This document shows positions 8,918 to 18,554 of a DNA stretch of 64,000 nucleotides, piece after piece. The translations under genes were made by a program, and so were the position numbers. A model generated the notes under the pieces. It was not told the origin of the DNA. It did no database searches and saw only the letters and a program-made list of their open reading frames with translations. Position 1 is the stretch's first letter, and the number at the start of each line of letters is the position of its first letter. Source of the stretch: Acinetobacter sp. XS-4 (GTDB lineage Bacteria; Pseudomonadota; Gammaproteobacteria; Pseudomonadales; Moraxellaceae); assembly GCF_023920705.1 (NCBI RefSeq), contig NZ_CP094657.1, positions 3,596,001-3,660,000 on the forward strand, in the 5' to 3' direction.

Positions 8918-10119
8918 TAGGGCTTCACTCCAAAAACAAGACTAATATTACTTCCACCAAAAGCGAAAGAATTACTCATGACATAGCGGATGGGCTGTTT
9001 TAGTTCCGCTTCTTTCACATAGTTTTGGTCAGCCAAATCTGGATCAACCTCAACACTTTGATGTAAAGGCAACCAATTTTGATCTTTTAAAACTTGCTCA
9101 CAAATAAAAGCTTCTATGGCACCAGCAGCACCGAGACAATGTCCAGTTTTATGTTTTGTACTACTTAAAGCCACTGGGTAATCACCAAAAATTTGTCTTA
9201 CAGCCTTAATTTCCATTGCATCATTTTGTGGAGTTGCTGTTCCATGCAAATTGATATAACCCACCTCTTGAGCTGAAATACGTGCCATATCTAATGCACG
9301 TTGCATAGCTAAAGCGGCACCTTTACCTTCAGGGTGCGGGGCTGAAATGTGCCATGCATCCATAGATTCACCCGCTCCCATTAACATGACAGGTGCTTGT
9401 TCTTTACTTAGTACAAAAAACGCAGCAGCTTCACCAATATTAATACCATCACGGTTTAGACCGCAGGGTTGGCAAATATGTTCTGATAAACTTTCTAGGC
9501 TATTAAATCCATTTAGAGTCAACTTACACAAGGTATCGACGCCACCCACCAGCACAACATCGGCTAAATCTGTGTGAAGTAATCTCTGCCCTGCGGCTAA
9601 TGCTTTAGCGCTTGAAGAACAAGCTGTTGAAATCGTATAGGCTGGCCCTTCCCATCCTAAGTACTGCTGCAAAGCTTTCGCTAAACAGCTCATTTCTTGG
9701 GGATAGTGTGATATCGATAGATCGGTTTGCCCTTGAAAATATTGCTTAAGCAATAATTCATTATCTGCAATACCAGAAGTCGATGTGCCCACCACAATCG
9801 CCAAACGTTTATTCTCAAAGGATGCCGTATAGGCTTTTAACTCTGTTTCAATTTCAGATAATGCGGTTAATGCAAAACGTAGATTACGTGAATCTACAGA
9901 CTGTAAAGCATCAGGTACGCTCGAACATAATGGATACGTATATTGTCCGACCCAAACATCACGATCAGCGATTAAATCATCACGCAAACTCAAGGTTTGC
10001 TGCGGCTGTTGTAATGCCTGTTTAATTTGATTAAGCTCGCAGCCTAATGCAGATAAACCAACACTAAATTGTATGCCTACTGCCATTGGAGCTGCATTTG
10101 CTGAAGGTAAATGTTTCAT
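8917..10119 (-). CDS. Beta-ketoacyl-ACP synthase, second of the APE cluster
   Basis: A 400-residue ketosynthase with all catalytic residues: Cys167 in STACSSSAK, His292 in NLHGTATPQND and His327 in KTGHCLGAAGA. It is only distantly similar to the ketosynthase at 6517-7743, so the two probably differ in chain length or partner. Its start overlaps the stop of the upstream lipoprotein gene by 4 bases. Confidence 0.88.
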   Translation of the reverse strand: MKHLPSANAAPMAVGIQFSVGLSALGCELNQIKQALQQPQQTLSLRDDLIADRDVWVGQYTYPLCSSVPDALQSVDSRNLRFALTALSEIETELKAYTASFENKRLAIVVGTSTSGIADNELLLKQYFQGQTDLSISHYPQEMSCLAKALQQYLGWEGPAYTISTACSSSAKALAAGQRLLHTDLADVVLVGGVDTLCKLTLNGFNSLESLSEHICQPCGLNRDGINIGEAAAFFVLSKEQAPVMLMGAGESMDAWHISAPHPEGKGAALAMQRALDMARISAQEVGYINLHGTATPQNDAMEIKAVRQIFGDYPVALSSTKHKTGHCLGAAGAIEAFICEQVLKDQNWLPLHQSVEVDPDLADQNYVKEAELKQPIRYVMSNSFAFGGSNISLVFGVKP

Positions 10120-10661
10120 GGCGTAGAACTTTCTTCTGTCTGCAAGGTGTTCTCAATCGAACTCAGCGTCATGGTATAAGGGACTTGTTCATTAATCAAT
10201 TCAATGCTTCCTTGTCCCTGTTTAAGCTGCAATACAGGTTGCTTTTCAATATAAACAATTTGCTTATCTGCTTGTTGTTTCATCTCTACAGCTTGCTGCC
10301 CTAAATGCGAAAACTGAGGGTATGTCGCAAACAAAAGGTCACGCACTACAAACTCAAAAGGCAATAAACGCATTTGATCAATACGCTGTTCAACATGAAC
10401 CCGATGCCCATCAAACTGTAACTTAAATAATTGCTGGCCTGTCAGGCTTAAAGCGACCATATCTAGGACAGCACCCTTTTGCTGTTGATATAACAAGAAG
10501 CTAAAACTTTGCTGCTTCCACTGAACTTCAACTTGATCTTGCCTTTGATAAGTGTGAGCCTGCCATAGAGGACTTTGCAGCCCTTTAGCATGTGGCATAA
10601 CCTGACAACCATTTAAAAATATAAAGCTACTGAGTAATATCGTTGCCCATTTGCGTTGCAT
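10116..10661 (-). CDS. DUF3261-type lipoprotein, APE cluster
   Basis: The 181-residue protein starts with a lipoprotein signal peptide; the lipobox LNGC places the lipidated cysteine at residue 19. The rest is a beta-rich domain of the DUF3261 type that travels with APE clusters. It lies next to LolA-like and exporter genes, so it may be an outer-membrane partner in moving the finished product. That role is inference. Confidence 0.75.
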   Translation of the reverse strand: MQRKWATILLSSFIFLNGCQVMPHAKGLQSPLWQAHTYQRQDQVEVQWKQQSFSFLLYQQQKGAVLDMVALSLTGQQLFKLQFDGHRVHVEQRIDQMRLLPFEFVVRDLLFATYPQFSHLGQQAVEMKQQADKQIVYIEKQPVLQLKQGQGSIELINEQVPYTMTLSSIENTLQTEESSTP

Positions 10662-10663
10662 GG

Positions 10664-11959
10664 TTATCCCTCAAGTACCTGTTCTTGCGCCAAGCCTTCA
10701 CGACAATATTCTGCCAAGGTGCTGAGTCTACGTTTGGCATTTTTATGGATTGGATTTTTTTCATCCCACGCATAACCAGCCAATAATGAAGAAATCATAC
10801 GGCGAATGCCTTCATTCTGATTTTGCGAGAACACCACATCTTGGAACTCACCTTCGTACCATGACTCAACATAGGCACGAAACACCTGAATGCCGCGGCG
10901 TAATGGTTTTTCATATTCTTCTAACCAGTCGACTTGCTCACCTTGTAAAACTCGTTCAACTAAAGGAACCGCCAAACTTGAAGATTTAAGAGCAATCGTC
11001 ACACCTGATGAAAAGACTGGATCAAGAAACTCACCCGCATTACCTAATAGCGCATAGTTGCGGTTTGCCAAATGTTTTACATTCGCTGAGTAGCCCACCA
11101 AGGTCCGCACTGGTGTATCAAACTTTGCACGGCGCAATACATGTGACAAACTTGGCTCATCGGCTAAAATGCGTTTGAACATTGCCTCAGGCTCATTATC
11201 TTCAGCATTTTCAACTGTGTATTTATCAAAAAAGTCTTGTTCTGCAACGATACCGAAAGAAGCACGCCCATCAGCAAATGGAATTAACCAATACCATGCA
11301 CGGTGATCTTTTTCATGCACCGTAATTAAAATTTTATTGCGATCAAACTCTGGATCATCTGTAATTCCATCTTCAATATGAGTAAATAGCGCACGTCGTA
11401 CTGGAAAATTTGATGGACTCTCTAAATCTAATAACTTTGGCAAAATTCGCCCAAAGCCACTCGCATCTAACAAGAATTTAGTTTGAATCTGATAACGTTG
11501 TTGTTCTTCATCAATTACTGTAAGTACAGGCTGTTCAGATGCAACATCAACATCTAAAACCTCATGTCCAAAGCGTATGTCTGCGCCATACACTTGAGCC
11601 TGTTTTGCTAATAAATTGTCAAAATCGGCACGGCGAACTTGCCAAGTTGTTCCCGGACCATCAGTAAATTTTTCTGTAAAGTCATAAAAGCTACGCTGTT
11701 TGCCCCGTAGAAAAGCCGCACCATTTTTAAATTGAAAAGCATATTGATCGACATGCTCACGGACTGTTTCTAATAAACCAGCTTCTTCTAAAAACGCCAT
11801 AGACTGTGGTAGCAATGATTCACCAATCGAAAAACGAGGAAAATGCTGTTTTTCAATGACTGTAACGGTATAGCCTTTTTTTCGAAGAAGTGCAGCAGCG
11901 GAACTACCTGATGGCCCAGCCCCAATAATCACGACGTCAATTTTTTCTATAGTGCTCAT
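10664..11959 (-). CDS. FAD-dependent oxidoreductase (tryptophan-halogenase-like/geranylgeranyl-reductase superfamily)
   Basis: The 431-residue flavoprotein begins with the dinucleotide-binding motif VIIGAGPSGSSAA (9-21) and has a second FAD motif LGNAGEFLDPVFSSG in the C-terminal half. A segment reading RAWYWLIPFADG is a degenerate form of the halogenase region; the canonical tryptophan-halogenase lysine and WxWxIP signature are not clear, so halogenation should not be assumed. Hydroxylation or desaturation of the aryl head or chain is possible. It is well embedded in the operon. Confidence 0.8.
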   Translation of the reverse strand: MSTIEKIDVVIIGAGPSGSSAAALLRKKGYTVTVIEKQHFPRFSIGESLLPQSMAFLEEAGLLETVREHVDQYAFQFKNGAAFLRGKQRSFYDFTEKFTDGPGTTWQVRRADFDNLLAKQAQVYGADIRFGHEVLDVDVASEQPVLTVIDEEQQRYQIQTKFLLDASGFGRILPKLLDLESPSNFPVRRALFTHIEDGITDDPEFDRNKILITVHEKDHRAWYWLIPFADGRASFGIVAEQDFFDKYTVENAEDNEPEAMFKRILADEPSLSHVLRRAKFDTPVRTLVGYSANVKHLANRNYALLGNAGEFLDPVFSSGVTIALKSSSLAVPLVERVLQGEQVDWLEEYEKPLRRGIQVFRAYVESWYEGEFQDVVFSQNQNEGIRRMISSLLAGYAWDEKNPIHKNAKRRLSTLAEYCREGLAQEQVLEG

Positions 11960-11988
11960 AGCACAATTTCCTTTTTAATTTATTCAAA

Positions 11989-14304
11989 TTATGAATGGTC
12001 TTGTAAATTTACAATATGTTTTTCATCTGCGGGGGTTAACAAAGTCGCATAGATAAATGAGAAGATAACCCCAAATAAAACAGTTAAGCCAAAACAATGA
12101 ATTGCATAAGTATGGCTAAATGAAAGTAATCCAAAGCCGAGTAAGGTCGACATCATACATAAAAACAACGCCATTCCAACCACTTGTGGATGATCATGTC
12201 CATGTCTGTAGAAAATGGCATAGTCGACACCAATCCCAATAATCAGAAAAGTGGCCATAATACTAAACAAATTTATTTCAACGCCTAACCATGCCTGAAC
12301 AGCAAAAGTGCTCAGTAAAGCCAAACTGACTGGCAGAACCAATGGCACAATCGAACTTAGTCCATAAATAAGCGCTAAGCCAACCGCCAGACCAATTAAA
12401 GCATAAATCAGAAGATGTTGAGCCTGCACTCGATGTTCAGCAAACATTTGCGACATTTCGCTAATCGGTTGTTGGAAATGTATATGATCATTCTGAAGCT
12501 GCTTTAACACGTCAGGTTGTTTCACTCCTGTCACCATCACTAATCGTTCATTGGCTTGAGGCTGTAAAAAAGCTAAAGGGTGATCTTTAAATACAGAAAA
12601 ATCTAATAACGGTTGTGTTGCCAGTTGCTGTTGCCACTGTAAAACATCATTAACATTTAGTCCCATGCTTTGGGCATATCGCTGCAAAGTCTCTTTTGGA
12701 ATATTTTTTAAAAGTTGTACATTGTGTTGCTGCTCTGCCAATGGTGGAATCCATTGTCCCAAAGCTTGAAATGCACTGATTTTCCCTTGTGACTGTAACT
12801 GTTGCAAGTGTCCAATCAGTTGCTGCTCTTGTTGCTGCATTTCATTTGCAGAGGTTGCACGCACCACAAAATAATCACTGCTTTGTTGCTGGCCAAATTG
12901 CTCACGAACCGCTTGATCCTGCTGTTTTAAGCTCGCATCCATACCTTGTAAATTACGAATATCATCGTTACTTTTAAGATAGAAAAGACTCGCCGTACCT
13001 ACTGCTAAAATGGTTGCAATCAAGCCATAACGGACTTTGGTTCGTTGCTGAAACCATAACCGTGCTTGTCCAATCCAAGATAATGCTCGTATAGCTGGCT
13101 GGGCATTGAGTGCAGGTAATCTTGGTAATAGCAGTACACTACTGATCCACGCAGCAGTTAATCCTACAATTGAAAAGACTGCAATCTGCTTGAACCCAGG
13201 AAACGGAGTAAAACTCAAAAAGATGTAAGCAACTAATGTGGTCATTAAGCCCATAAACAAACTTGGTAATAGCGGTTTTAAAATTTGAAAACCACCAAGC
13301 TTTCTATGCTGCGATTGCATCGCCATAAAATAAAATGAAAAGTCGACACAGACACCAATCAGACTCGCACCGAACACCAACGTCATCAGGTGAATTTCAC
13401 CAAATACCCAATGTGTGACCGCAAATGCTACAAAGCTTCCAGTCGAAACTGCAATAAACTCGGTCGCCAAAGGTCGTAGTGAGCGAAAGCCGAACCAAAC
13501 CAGAAAAATTAAGCCCAATGTCGAGCCAACACCAATGGTTGATATTTCCTGTTTGGCCGATTGCGTCCCAAAATTTGAAAATAAAATAGTTCCAGTCCAA
13601 TGAGATTTTAATCCCATTGCAGCTAACTTTTGCTTAGTTTGCTCAATCCAAGTAGAGGTCTGTTCTTGGTAATCAATATTGTATGGGCTTTGCGTCAACT
13701 GTAATACGAAAAGCCGAGAGATACCTTCCTCATGATGAATAGTGGCAAAGCCCTGCTCCATTTCAATATCTTGTTGCGACGGGGTTGCCAACTGCATAGC
13801 ATAACGAGGGAACAATAATAGCGGGTCTTGCTTCAGTGACTCAGCAGTGACAGGCATGCCTGGACTCATCATCTGCATCAGACTTTGTTCAGTCAGCGCA
13901 GCATAATCCTTTTTTTGCAATAAGGTTTGATCTTGAGCACTCAACAAACCTGCTCGATGTTGATACAACTGTTTTGCAAATTGATCAAAATCAAGTTGTG
14001 GCTTCAGCGGTTGCCACAACTGGCTTTGCTTGGCCTGTGCTGTTAAGAAATGAGTCGCTTGTTGTATCGCAGCTTCATCTTTGGCATCGACCACCACAAA
14101 TACTTTATTGTTGAGTTGCTCATTCATGTACTGCTGAGTACGTGCAAGTTCTGGGTCCTGCTGAACTTTAGGCAATAACGCAAAAATATTAGTTTGAATA
14201 TGAATATCTTTATTCAACCACGTCACGCCAAGCCCCACAGCAACCAATAGCAGAGCAATTAACCAAAGCGCGGTGAACTTATTTTGCCAGTTGGAAAATC
14301 GCAT
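11989..14304 (-). CDS. MMPL/RND-family exporter, APE cluster
   Basis: The 771-residue inner-membrane protein has the duplicated RND layout: one N-terminal membrane segment, a long periplasmic loop (about residues 35-245), five segments, then the same pattern in the second half. Family members move hydrophobic molecules using the proton gradient. It overlaps the LolA-like gene upstream and lies near a lipoprotein, which suggests these components carry the aryl polyene lipid from inner to outer membrane. Confidence 0.85.
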   Translation of the reverse strand: MRFSNWQNKFTALWLIALLLVAVGLGVTWLNKDIHIQTNIFALLPKVQQDPELARTQQYMNEQLNNKVFVVVDAKDEAAIQQATHFLTAQAKQSQLWQPLKPQLDFDQFAKQLYQHRAGLLSAQDQTLLQKKDYAALTEQSLMQMMSPGMPVTAESLKQDPLLLFPRYAMQLATPSQQDIEMEQGFATIHHEEGISRLFVLQLTQSPYNIDYQEQTSTWIEQTKQKLAAMGLKSHWTGTILFSNFGTQSAKQEISTIGVGSTLGLIFLVWFGFRSLRPLATEFIAVSTGSFVAFAVTHWVFGEIHLMTLVFGASLIGVCVDFSFYFMAMQSQHRKLGGFQILKPLLPSLFMGLMTTLVAYIFLSFTPFPGFKQIAVFSIVGLTAAWISSVLLLPRLPALNAQPAIRALSWIGQARLWFQQRTKVRYGLIATILAVGTASLFYLKSNDDIRNLQGMDASLKQQDQAVREQFGQQQSSDYFVVRATSANEMQQQEQQLIGHLQQLQSQGKISAFQALGQWIPPLAEQQHNVQLLKNIPKETLQRYAQSMGLNVNDVLQWQQQLATQPLLDFSVFKDHPLAFLQPQANERLVMVTGVKQPDVLKQLQNDHIHFQQPISEMSQMFAEHRVQAQHLLIYALIGLAVGLALIYGLSSIVPLVLPVSLALLSTFAVQAWLGVEINLFSIMATFLIIGIGVDYAIFYRHGHDHPQVVGMALFLCMMSTLLGFGLLSFSHTYAIHCFGLTVLFGVIFSFIYATLLTPADEKHIVNLQDHS

Positions 14305-14911
14305 GCTCAGCAGCCGTTAGAGTCGTCGGTTGAGAAGTCTGGTGACTAAAGCGAATGGTCGTTAAATTATTCGCTTTCTCGGTAATCACGATTTGGTTGA
14401 CGTACTGTTGACCTTGAGCATCAACACGCACAAATAACTTTTTAAACAAGCTACTTTTCGGAGTTAAGCTCATGCTCCAACCCGCTGGACTATAATTCGC
14501 ACTTACTACATTAAAATTCTTTGCCAAAGCCTGTTCATTACCAGACATGAGTTGTAAGAATAAAGTCGCGACCGAACTATATGGCGATTGATCAACTTGT
14601 ATTTGGCTAAATGTACGCTGAGTTTTCTGTACCAATTTGGTTGGGGTAACAATCAAATCTGCTTGCACAGGTCGTTTGATTTGCCACGCTACACCATAAG
14701 ATTTTGAGAACAACAAAGAGCCGTTCGATACAAAAGTTTTATTCAACGATGGCAATTTTTTTTGCTGTTCGAAATCAGCACGAACCGTAGGAGACTGTGA
14801 TAGTTGCTGAAAAATTTGAGTGATCTGTGTTGGCGCTGCATAGACCGCACTTAAACTGCTCATCCAAACAGCAGCACCTAAACCTAAAGTTTTGATGAAT
14901 TGAGACATCAT
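14279..14911 (-). CDS. LolA-like periplasmic carrier protein, APE cluster
   Basis: The 210-residue protein has a signal peptide (about 1-25, SAVYA) followed by the LolA/LolB beta-barrel fold: FEQQKKLPSLNKTFVSNGSL and a GVAWQIKRPV segment early, and SSLFKKLFVRVDAQGQ late. LolA carries lipoproteins across the periplasm; paralogs in APE clusters probably carry the glycolipid-like product. It overlaps the exporter gene (26 bases) and the thioesterase gene (4 bases), a sign of tight co-expression. Confidence 0.85.
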   Translation of the reverse strand: MMSQFIKTLGLGAAVWMSSLSAVYAAPTQITQIFQQLSQSPTVRADFEQQKKLPSLNKTFVSNGSLLFSKSYGVAWQIKRPVQADLIVTPTKLVQKTQRTFSQIQVDQSPYSSVATLFLQLMSGNEQALAKNFNVVSANYSPAGWSMSLTPKSSLFKKLFVRVDAQGQQYVNQIVITEKANNLTTIRFSHQTSQPTTLTAAEHAIFQLAK

Positions 14912-15336
14912 ACATTCCTCTTCGGTTGAAACTCAGACCATGCATTCAAGCGATCAAACAAAACCTGTGGCGATTGAAAACACATTTCACGGGCTTCAAT
15001 ATTCACCGCAACCTGTGTGGTATAACCCTTGGTTAAACGTTTTCCTGACTCAGCATCAAAAATCAAATAATCAATTTTCAAACGGTTTTCCCATTCTTTT
15101 AAAATGGCCCGAACCCGAATCTTTTGTTCAAACTCAATACCGTATGCATAGCGAACATGGCTTTCAATCACAGGCCATGCATAGCCTGATTCTTTCATCT
15201 GCATATAGTTGTAATGAAATTGATCGAGCAATTTGCAGCGCGCAATCTCAAAATATTTTAAATAGTGTCCATGCCAAACCACATTCATGGTATCGACATC
15301 ATGAAATGGAATTTCAATGATTACATCTGCATGCAT
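14908..15336 (-). CDS. Acyl-CoA/acyl-ACP thioesterase (4HBT/YbgC-like)
   Basis: A 142-residue hotdog thioesterase. The N-terminus FHDVDTMNVVWHGHYLKYFE matches the 4-hydroxybenzoyl-CoA thioesterase family, with Asp15 in the catalytic position. In this operon it could release the finished chain or clear stalled ACPs. It sits between ammonia-lyase and LolA-like genes. Confidence 0.85.
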   Translation of the reverse strand: MHADVIIEIPFHDVDTMNVVWHGHYLKYFEIARCKLLDQFHYNYMQMKESGYAWPVIESHVRYAYGIEFEQKIRVRAILKEWENRLKIDYLIFDAESGKRLTKGYTTQVAVNIEAREMCFQSPQVLFDRLNAWSEFQPKRNV

Positions 15337-15345
15337 TGGCTCACC

Positions 15346-16881
15346 TTATCCCATAAATTCTGGTTGATTAAACAATTCAAGTTGGTCTAAACGATCAACA
15401 ATCTGTTGTAATTCGGTTTGTAATGGTCGGTCTTCTTCGACAAATGCAAAGCTTTGTAAGGTCCATTGCATAAATGCCTGCAATGTTGGACTTAACTGTG
15501 TGGTTAGACCTTTCAGATGAATTGCCTGCACACTTGCACAGCACAGCGCTGCAATGACTTGCTGCGTTAAGGTAATTACACGGCTCGCATCACGTGCAGC
15601 AATGGTACCCATGCTGACTTTGTCTTGGTTATGACATTCGGTTGAACGTGAAAAAATTGAAGCTGCCAAAGTGTTTTTCAAGGCTTCAGCCGTCCACGCT
15701 GATACCCCAATCTGTACCGCTTTAAAACCATGATTCAACGGCAAACGTTCAGCCGTTGCACCAGTTAAATTACGTGGTAAACCATGATTCATTTTATGGT
15801 CGACTAGCTGTGCAATCTGTCTGTCCATCAGATCAGCAATATTGGCAATCATAATTTTTAAGCTATCCATTGCTTGTGCAATGTGTCCACCGTAAAAATG
15901 ACCGCCATGTAATACACGCATTCCTACAGGATCAATTAGTGGATTGTCGTTACTTGAATTCAGTTCATTTTCAATAAACTGACGTAACCATACTTTTGAG
16001 TCTTCAAACACACCAATAATGTGTGGTGCACAGCGAAGCGAATAACGGTCTTGCAAACGTGGACTTTGATGTGCCGTTTGTACTTCACTGTTCAGCCAGT
16101 CACGTAATTGCTTAGCAATCCGTTGCTGCCCTGGATGAGGTTTTTGTGCAAACAGCACTTCATCAAAATGACTAGGATTACCTTCTAAGGCCAACACATT
16201 TAGAGCAGTAATTAGAGTACTTGCAAGTGCAATTTGCTCTGCTTTTTTATAATTTAAACAAGCAATCGCCGTCATTACTGCTGTGCCGTTCATGAGCGCT
16301 AAACCTTCTTTAGGTCTAAGCGTTAAAGGTTGCATATTCTTTCCAGCATAGACTTGAGCAACTGGAACAGTTTGTCCATTAACATAGACATCACGCTCAC
16401 CAACTAAAGTTCCCGCAATATAAGACAACGGTGTTAAGTCACCACTTGCCCCGACTGAACCTTCAGATGGAATGACTGGAATTACATTTTCATTCAGCAA
16501 CCAAACCAAGCGCTCAAGTAGTGCTATCGACACGCCTGAATAACCGCGAGCCAATGAACATAAACGTGTCACAACTACTGCACGTGCAGTGATGACATCT
16601 AAATTTTCACCTAAACCACAACCATGAAAGCGTGAAAGATGTAGCGGTAGTTCATTAACCTGATGTAATGGCACTTCAACCAAACATGAATCACCATAAC
16701 CTGTGGTCACACCGTAGATAACCCCTTCTTCTTCAAGGAGTTGATCGAGAAAATCAGCACCTTTTTGAATCAGTTCACGCCACTCAGACGTTTCTGGTAA
16801 AGCAACCTGACATTCGCCTCTTGCTACAGAAACGACATCTTCAATACTCAGTGGTTGTTCACCTACGGTTAACACACGCAT
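15346..16881 (-). CDS. Aromatic amino acid ammonia-lyase (HAL/PAL/TAL family)
   Basis: This 511-residue lyase removes ammonia from an aromatic amino acid. Ala145-Ser146-Gly147 in SVGASGDLTPLS would cyclise to the MIO cofactor, and Tyr62 in VTTGYGD is the catalytic tyrosine. The selectivity dipeptide region reads RFHGCG (Phe85-His86), unlike the Ser-His of typical histidine lyases, so the usual label histidine ammonia-lyase is doubtful. In this pathway the likely product is a cinnamate-type aryl acid used as starter, but tyrosine as substrate is inference. The start at 16881 is one base after the upstream stop and gives a normal family N-terminus. Confidence 0.88.
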   Translation of the reverse strand: MRVLTVGEQPLSIEDVVSVARGECQVALPETSEWRELIQKGADFLDQLLEEEGVIYGVTTGYGDSCLVEVPLHQVNELPLHLSRFHGCGLGENLDVITARAVVVTRLCSLARGYSGVSIALLERLVWLLNENVIPVIPSEGSVGASGDLTPLSYIAGTLVGERDVYVNGQTVPVAQVYAGKNMQPLTLRPKEGLALMNGTAVMTAIACLNYKKAEQIALASTLITALNVLALEGNPSHFDEVLFAQKPHPGQQRIAKQLRDWLNSEVQTAHQSPRLQDRYSLRCAPHIIGVFEDSKVWLRQFIENELNSSNDNPLIDPVGMRVLHGGHFYGGHIAQAMDSLKIMIANIADLMDRQIAQLVDHKMNHGLPRNLTGATAERLPLNHGFKAVQIGVSAWTAEALKNTLAASIFSRSTECHNQDKVSMGTIAARDASRVITLTQQVIAALCCASVQAIHLKGLTTQLSPTLQAFMQWTLQSFAFVEEDRPLQTELQQIVDRLDQLELFNQPEFMG

Positions 16882-16882
16882 G

Positions 16883-17809
16883 TTATTTCGTCCAAAAATT
16901 ATAAAAATTAAACCATTGATAAGGAGCACGTAGACAATGCTGTTCTAATACGGCAACGTATGTTTTAGTGATGGTTTGCATACTTTCAATACGGTTAGCA
17001 CGGGGTAAACTCACCTGCTCAGCAATTGAATGAATATGCACTTGAAACTGCTGTTGCACCCGATAGCAAAACACCGCAATAACAGGCACTTTGAGTAAAT
17101 TTGCTAAAATCCATGCACCTTGCGGGAAAGCTGCTGACTCTCCTAAAAAATCAATATGCTGTACACGATCTGACTGCACTGGCACTCGATCTGCCGCCAC
17201 AATGACCCATTCACCTTGCTGCATTTTGTCTTGCAACAACATCACGGTTTCAATACCCAGCTCATCAACTGATAAAAGACAAACATCTGCCTTATCATTT
17301 ATTTTTTTCAAAAACTCATTAAATTTTGTCGCGTGCTTTTGGTAAACCAGCACATTAATTTTCTGCGGATGCTCTGACTTAATGGCTCGAAGCAACTCAA
17401 TATTGCCAAAGTGAGAGACAATAATCAGAGCACCTTTTTGATAATGCTGAGAGAAGTTTTCATGTCCAAAAACTTGTAATTCCTGCTCAGGAATATTACC
17501 TAACCAGCCCTCAATCTTATCTAAAATACATTCGCCAAATTGCATGAAATGCGCGTAGCTATTTGTCCAATTTGGTTGGTGATTAAACGGCGACTGTGAT
17601 CCAGCAAAATGATGCAGTTTTTGTAAATAAAGCAAGGAAGCCTGTCTTGCTGTGGCTGCAAATAACCAATACCACATAATGACAAAATACATCACCAACT
17701 TGCATAACCAACGTCCACCAAAACGGTAAAACCACAACACGAGCATAAGAGGCAACATACCGCCTCGCTCTTTAATGTCGTTCCATTTTGGTGAAGTTGA
17801 ATCTATCAT
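16883..17809 (-). CDS. Lipid A acyltransferase-like membrane acyltransferase
   Basis: The 308-residue protein belongs to the LpxL/HtrB-type superfamily (COG4261-like). It has a hydrophobic N-terminal anchor (about 18-55) and the HxxxxE motif in SHFGNIE (near residues 157-162). A later PQGAWILANLLKVPVIAVF segment fits the fold. In APE clusters such proteins are thought to acylate the product or its glycolipid part at the inner-membrane cytoplasmic face. It lies two bases from a glycosyltransferase gene. Confidence 0.82.
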   Translation of the reverse strand: MIDSTSPKWNDIKERGGMLPLMLVLWFYRFGGRWLCKLVMYFVIMWYWLFAATARQASLLYLQKLHHFAGSQSPFNHQPNWTNSYAHFMQFGECILDKIEGWLGNIPEQELQVFGHENFSQHYQKGALIIVSHFGNIELLRAIKSEHPQKINVLVYQKHATKFNEFLKKINDKADVCLLSVDELGIETVMLLQDKMQQGEWVIVAADRVPVQSDRVQHIDFLGESAAFPQGAWILANLLKVPVIAVFCYRVQQQFQVHIHSIAEQVSLPRANRIESMQTITKTYVAVLEQHCLRAPYQWFNFYNFWTK

Positions 17810-17811
17810 AA

Positions 17812-18552
17812 TTAACCTTGTAGCTTTTGCTTTAACAGCTTCGGTAGGCGAATCAGCATGCCCATAAACAAAGTTGCATGTGCTTTACTCAGGCCTAAAT
17901 TATCTCGCCAAGCATGAAAATGGGAGATACCCTGCTCTGGATAAACCACAGGTGTCGGGACATTAATAAAAGGGGTATTTTCCCATTTTAAACGCACTAA
18001 AATTTCACTATCAAAGCCCATACGCGGCTGAAATTTAGCACTATTTAACACCTTTATCGTGCTCTCGAGCGGATACACGCGAAACCCACACATACTGTCT
18101 TTAATTTCAAAAGACAAACTGTTTAACCAGACCCAAAAATGAGTAATGTAACGGCCATATAAGCGCTTTTTGGGAATAGAGGCATCGAAGTACGGCTGAC
18201 CAATCACCATTGCATCTGAATATTGTCGAGACTGCTCAATAAATTTTGGAATATCATCCCAGCAGTGTTGACCATCTGAATCGAGTTGTAATGCATGACT
18301 TAAACCAAGCTGGTGAGCCGCACGTAAACCCGTTATTACCGCTTGCCCCTTACCCTTATTCACCTCATGTTCAATTAAATGAGTTTGGGAATATTGCTCT
18401 GCCAATGCTTTTAAAATTTGGCTACAAGCATCATCACTGCCATCATTAACCAACACAATCGGTAGATGAAAACTGTCCAGATAAGAAATCAAATCTGCTA
18501 AATAATGTGGATGATTATAAACCGGAACAACAAAGCCGTAATTGGACTGCAT
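17812..18552 (-). CDS. Family 2 glycosyltransferase, APE cluster
   Basis: The 246-residue GT-A fold enzyme has FVVPVYNHP (7-15), VLVNDGSDD (33-41), an LDSDGQH metal-binding motif and a late MCGFRVYP. There is no long membrane domain, so it is probably soluble or peripheral. It likely adds a sugar in building the lipid carrier of the aryl polyene; donor and acceptor cannot be read from the sequence. Confidence 0.87.
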   Translation of the reverse strand: MQSNYGFVVPVYNHPHYLADLISYLDSFHLPIVLVNDGSDDACSQILKALAEQYSQTHLIEHEVNKGKGQAVITGLRAAHQLGLSHALQLDSDGQHCWDDIPKFIEQSRQYSDAMVIGQPYFDASIPKKRLYGRYITHFWVWLNSLSFEIKDSMCGFRVYPLESTIKVLNSAKFQPRMGFDSEILVRLKWENTPFINVPTPVVYPEQGISHFHAWRDNLGLSKAHATLFMGMLIRLPKLLKQKLQG

Positions 18553-18554
18553 TT

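Noticed and set aside
10664..11959. Tryptophan halogenase activity of the FAD oxidoreductase
   Set aside because: Only the general fold matches; the halogenase lysine and WxWxIP signature are not evident, so a halogenated product was not proposed.
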